A stretch of 15,077 nucleotides of DNA, taken from NCBI GenBank assembly GCA_009885275.1, contig VFKY01000085.1, forward strand, positions 1 to 15,077. The letters run 5' to 3'. Both the position numbers and the translations under genes were made by a program. The notes under the pieces were generated by a model that saw only the letters and a program-made list of their open reading frames with translations, had not been told where the DNA came from and did no database searches. This document shows positions 13,502 through 15,077 of the stretch, in pieces. The DNA is from Verrucomicrobiota bacterium. Its GTDB lineage: Bacteria; Verrucomicrobiota; Verrucomicrobiia; Verrucomicrobiales; Verrucomicrobiaceae. Within the stretch, counting starts at the first letter, position 1, and each line of letters starts with the position of its first letter.

Positions 13502-14572
13502 TTATGAAATAGCCCCTCCATACCAAAGCTGACGGATGGAAACAAGAGCGTTTTCTGCAGCTGTTCTATTGGGTTTTTCAGGAAGACGGCAGATCTCAAA
13601 AGCCTTTTTGATGCTTTCTAAACGCGCTTCCGCCATGCTCAGCAAGTCGTCATATTCGAACTCACCCCTGCGGATTTGCATGAGAAAATCACGTTGTCTT
13701 GTCCGAACCGTTAGAGCTCCATGAACGGCGATCTCCTCCGCTTGATCAAGCAGCCGAAAGGTGTGCATGAGGTTCTTCGAGTCGTAGTTTTTGCCGTGTG
13801 CGATCGTCGTGGCATAACGCGCCTCATTCCGTTCTTCAACCCAGCTCCAATACTCGCGCCAGTCTTTGCCGTATTTCTTGAATCCATCCTTGTTGAAACT
13901 CATCCAAACCACTGGCTGCTCGCCTTTCGGCACCCGACTGAAGGAAACTTCCGTGCTTTCAGCATGACTGAGAATACCAGAATATCCCAATGCCCCTGAA
14001 GTGTCATAGTAAAGGCCGTAGACATCCCGCGCGTGGGCAATGGCGACCAGGCCGCATTGCTCCTGCCGCCAACCACGTTCCTGAAGCCATTGCGTCAGGG
14101 GTGCTCCGCCCTGACCTTGCAACACATGACAAAAATCGACAACCTCGGGGCGCTTCTCTGACATCGGATTCACGATTTTTTTGTTCAAACCGCGAGCTTT
14201 CTTGATCTGCCCGAGTGCATAGCTGGCAAAAGTGTCGAAGCACTCCTTGGCGAGGAACATCTCCGGTTTCAGTAAAGTCATCGCTTGGTGCTGTTGTTGC
14301 ACGCATGCCAACGGACTGCAGAGTAGCTCCAGCGCTCCGGGATTGCACTTCAACAGCAGCTCCACAAAGCGGCCGATCTCATAGAAAACGATGTCGCTCG
14401 TCTCATTTGAGAGTTGCTCTACCCGATGAAGACCAAAGAAGCTGGACATCGGTTGGACAAAGACGCCCTTGATGTCGGTGTCTGACTCCGGGGTGTCCGT
14501 GCCGTAGGCGCGACTTCCGGCGATGGCTTCAAACAGACAGTTCTGCGACGTGCGCGCTTCCTCAAGAGTCAT
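13502..14572 (-). CDS. Predicted nucleotidyltransferase, DNA polymerase beta superfamily (COG3541/RlaP-like)
   Basis: A 356-aa product. The N-terminus carries the nucleotidyltransferase signature: EAIAGSRAYGTDTPESDTDIKGVF with the GS pair at 19-20 and metal-binding Asp31 and Asp33 (DTD). Later blocks include IVFYEIGRFVELLLKCNPGALELL (about 60-83), FASYALGQIKKARGLNKK and KNLMHTFRLLDQAEEI, which are typical of COG3541 proteins. The family is annotated as predicted nucleotidyltransferases; a related branch (RlaP) is associated with RNA ligase/repair operons, and phages encode members too. Substrate is unknown and no ligase or kinase partner lies nearby. An 8-bp inverted repeat ends 11 nt before the start, and a toxin relic lies directly downstream, so this looks like an accessory region. 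Confidence 0.82.
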   Translation of the reverse strand: MTLEEARTSQNCLFEAIAGSRAYGTDTPESDTDIKGVFVQPMSSFFGLHRVEQLSNETSDIVFYEIGRFVELLLKCNPGALELLCSPLACVQQQHQAMTLLKPEMFLAKECFDTFASYALGQIKKARGLNKKIVNPMSEKRPEVVDFCHVLQGQGGAPLTQWLQERGWRQEQCGLVAIAHARDVYGLYYDTSGALGYSGILSHAESTEVSFSRVPKGEQPVVWMSFNKDGFKKYGKDWREYWSWVEERNEARYATTIAHGKNYDSKNLMHTFRLLDQAEEIAVHGALTVRTRQRDFLMQIRRGEFEYDDLLSMAEARLESIKKAFEICRLPEKPNRTAAENALVSIRQLWYGGAIS

Positions 14573-14583
14573 GTTACAGCGAG

Positions 14584-14604
14584 GACTTGCTGAAAGAGCA
14601 AGTC
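14584..14604. promoter_or_regulatory. Perfect inverted repeat just upstream of the nucleotidyltransferase start
   Basis: GACTTGCT (14584-14591) and AGCAAGTC (14597-14604) are exact inverted repeats around a 5-nt loop. In the gene's direction the hairpin ends 11 nt before the ATG, where it could act as an operator or as a 5' untranslated-region hairpin affecting translation. It is not followed by a T-run. Role inferred from position only. Confidence 0.5.
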
Positions 14605-14617
14605 AAGCGTCGCTTCA

Positions 14618-14854
14618 TCACAAGTGGCAGTAACCCGTAGCACCATTCGGATCGTTTTGACGGTAGATGTGCATCCGTTCCATTTCGCCAAAGAGATTGA
14701 ACGCATAACGGATGCGATAAGAAGCTGTGCCGATTTGGAGGAGAGCATTTTCCCTCTTGTCATACTCATAAATGACCCTGCCACCACCCCACTGGATGAC
14801 CTGATGCAATCCGCCTATAAGTGCGCCACCGCCAATGCCATTATCTTCTCGCAC
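14618..14854 (-). CDS. Doubtful small ORF, unrecognised (possible gene fragment)
   Basis: A 78-codon frame from GTG at 14854. It encodes a Gly-rich start (GIGGGALIGGLHQVIQWGGG) followed by VIYEYDKRENALLQIGTA and YRIRYAFNLFGEMERMHIYR. The YEYD...N.L spacing faintly recalls YD/RHS repeats, so it may be a leftover piece of a larger protein. An in-frame TAG lies four codons before the GTG, and there is no ribosome-binding site. A plus-strand frame of nearly the same extent (14624-14857) is also open, so coding status is uncertain. It sits between the REP-like hairpins and the nucleotidyltransferase. Confidence 0.28.
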   Translation of the reverse strand: MREDNGIGGGALIGGLHQVIQWGGGRVIYEYDKRENALLQIGTASYRIRYAFNLFGEMERMHIYRQNDPNGATGYCHL

Positions 14855-14917
14855 TAGCTCGACTTTCTAAAGTCGAGACCTCCTAGTCCTACCTCGACAT
14901 TGGAATGTCAAACTACC
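14855..14917. repeat. REP-like pair of palindromes with GGTAG feet
   Basis: CTCGACTTT-CT-AAAGTCGAG (14858-14877) is a perfect 9-bp hairpin. About 35 bp on, GACATT-GG-AATGTC (14896-14909) is a second, shorter one within the related arm CTCGACATT. The start TAGCTCGAC (14855) is echoed as TACCTCGAC (14890). The one changed base in the left arm (T to A) is matched in the right arm (A to T), so pairing is kept. On the minus strand each hairpin region is preceded by GGTAG (14917-14913 and 14893-14889), like the GTAG/GGAG foot of REP elements. They lie immediately downstream of the transposase-like gene. Confidence 0.65.
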
Positions 14918-14919
14918 TC

Positions 14920-15075
14920 TCACCCAATCACCTTCGATCTCAAATCCCTCAGCGCACACAAGCCCCCAAAGTCTGCGCCCTTCATCGGACGTGCGCCATC
15001 GGTACGCGTTCCCCCAAAGCGATGGCGTTGACTCTCAAACACCGCATCCACATACGCGCGACTCCCAATCACCGC
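14920..15075 (-). CDS. Transposase C-terminus, probable REP-associated tyrosine transposase (RAYT), cut by window edge
   Basis: The minus strand is open from the right edge to a TGA at 14922-14920, giving 51 residues. They begin AVIGSRAYVDAVFESQRHRF and continue GGTRTDGARPMKGADFGGLCALRDLRSK before the stop. The G-x-IGSR-x-(F/Y)V-D-x-VF-E pattern, followed by an Arg-rich patch and ending in LRDLR, resembles the C-terminal end of Y1 (IS200-like) RAYT transposases as found in Verrucomicrobia and Planctomycetes. Such HUH enzymes act on single-stranded REP hairpins. The catalytic HUH and Tyr motifs would be further right and are not visible, so the call rests on the tail and on the adjoining palindromes. 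Confidence 0.6.
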   Translation of the reverse strand, partial: AVIGSRAYVDAVFESQRHRFGGTRTDGARPMKGADFGGLCALRDLRSKVIG

Positions 15076-15077
15076 TC

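Noticed and set aside
13307..13507. Plus-strand 66-codon ORF
   Set aside because: Antisense shadow of the PIN-domain pseudogene; no ribosome-binding site and no protein-like motif.
14858..14877. Perfect hairpin considered as an intrinsic terminator
   Set aside because: No T-run follows on either strand, and a related second hairpin with a GGTAG foot fits a REP element better.

Overview
The window looks like a stretch of chromosome from a Gram-negative, LPS-making bacterium, most likely Verrucomicrobiota. This is inferred from protein style and gene company; no rRNA or marker gene is present. Pointers are the two ADP-heptose precursor genes, an AsmA-like envelope protein, a lipoprotein with a clear lipobox, a Gly-rich DEAD-box helicase, short palindromic repeats between genes, and an almost complete lack of Shine-Dalgarno motifs before the starts.

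Layout. Positions 1-612 (-) hold the N-terminal part of a secreted lactonase-like beta-propeller protein that runs off the left edge. Divergent from it, behind a heptanucleotide tandem repeat, is an RmlC-like cupin (735-1472, +), followed by a small two-helix membrane protein (1541-2038, +). An intergenic array of short hairpins (about 2042-2221) separates these from a complete vapBC toxin-antitoxin pair (2255-2919, -) with a clear palindromic operator. Next on the minus strand come a lipoprotein of unknown function (2994-3581), a membrane-anchored hypothetical protein (3710-4195) and a WalJ/YycJ-type metallo-hydrolase (4216-5118).

The centre is a plus-strand block: AsmA-like protein (5229-7922), NusG/RfaH-like transcription factor (7932-8471), class I DAHP synthase (8590-9654), heptose-7-phosphate kinase (9670-10659) and sedoheptulose-7-phosphate isomerase GmhA (10668-11261). 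The last three lie 8-15 nt apart and form a likely operon. The theme is the cell envelope: two steps to ADP-heptose for LPS, an AsmA-type protein implicated in lipid or outer-membrane homeostasis, and a NusG paralogue of the kind that elsewhere controls LPS or exopolysaccharide operons.

A DEAD-box helicase (11258-13147, -) converges on gmhA. The two stop codons overlap inside a 14-bp perfect palindrome. To its right is an accessory zone: a decayed PIN-domain toxin (13247-13500), a stand-alone COG3541-type nucleotidyltransferase (13502-14572), a doubtful small ORF, a pair of REP-like hairpins (14855-14917) and, at the right edge, the C-terminal end of what looks like a REP-associated tyrosine transposase (14920-15075). 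The hairpins sit directly downstream of that gene, so a REP/RAYT system is the most interesting mobile-DNA feature here. No tRNA, rRNA or CRISPR was seen.
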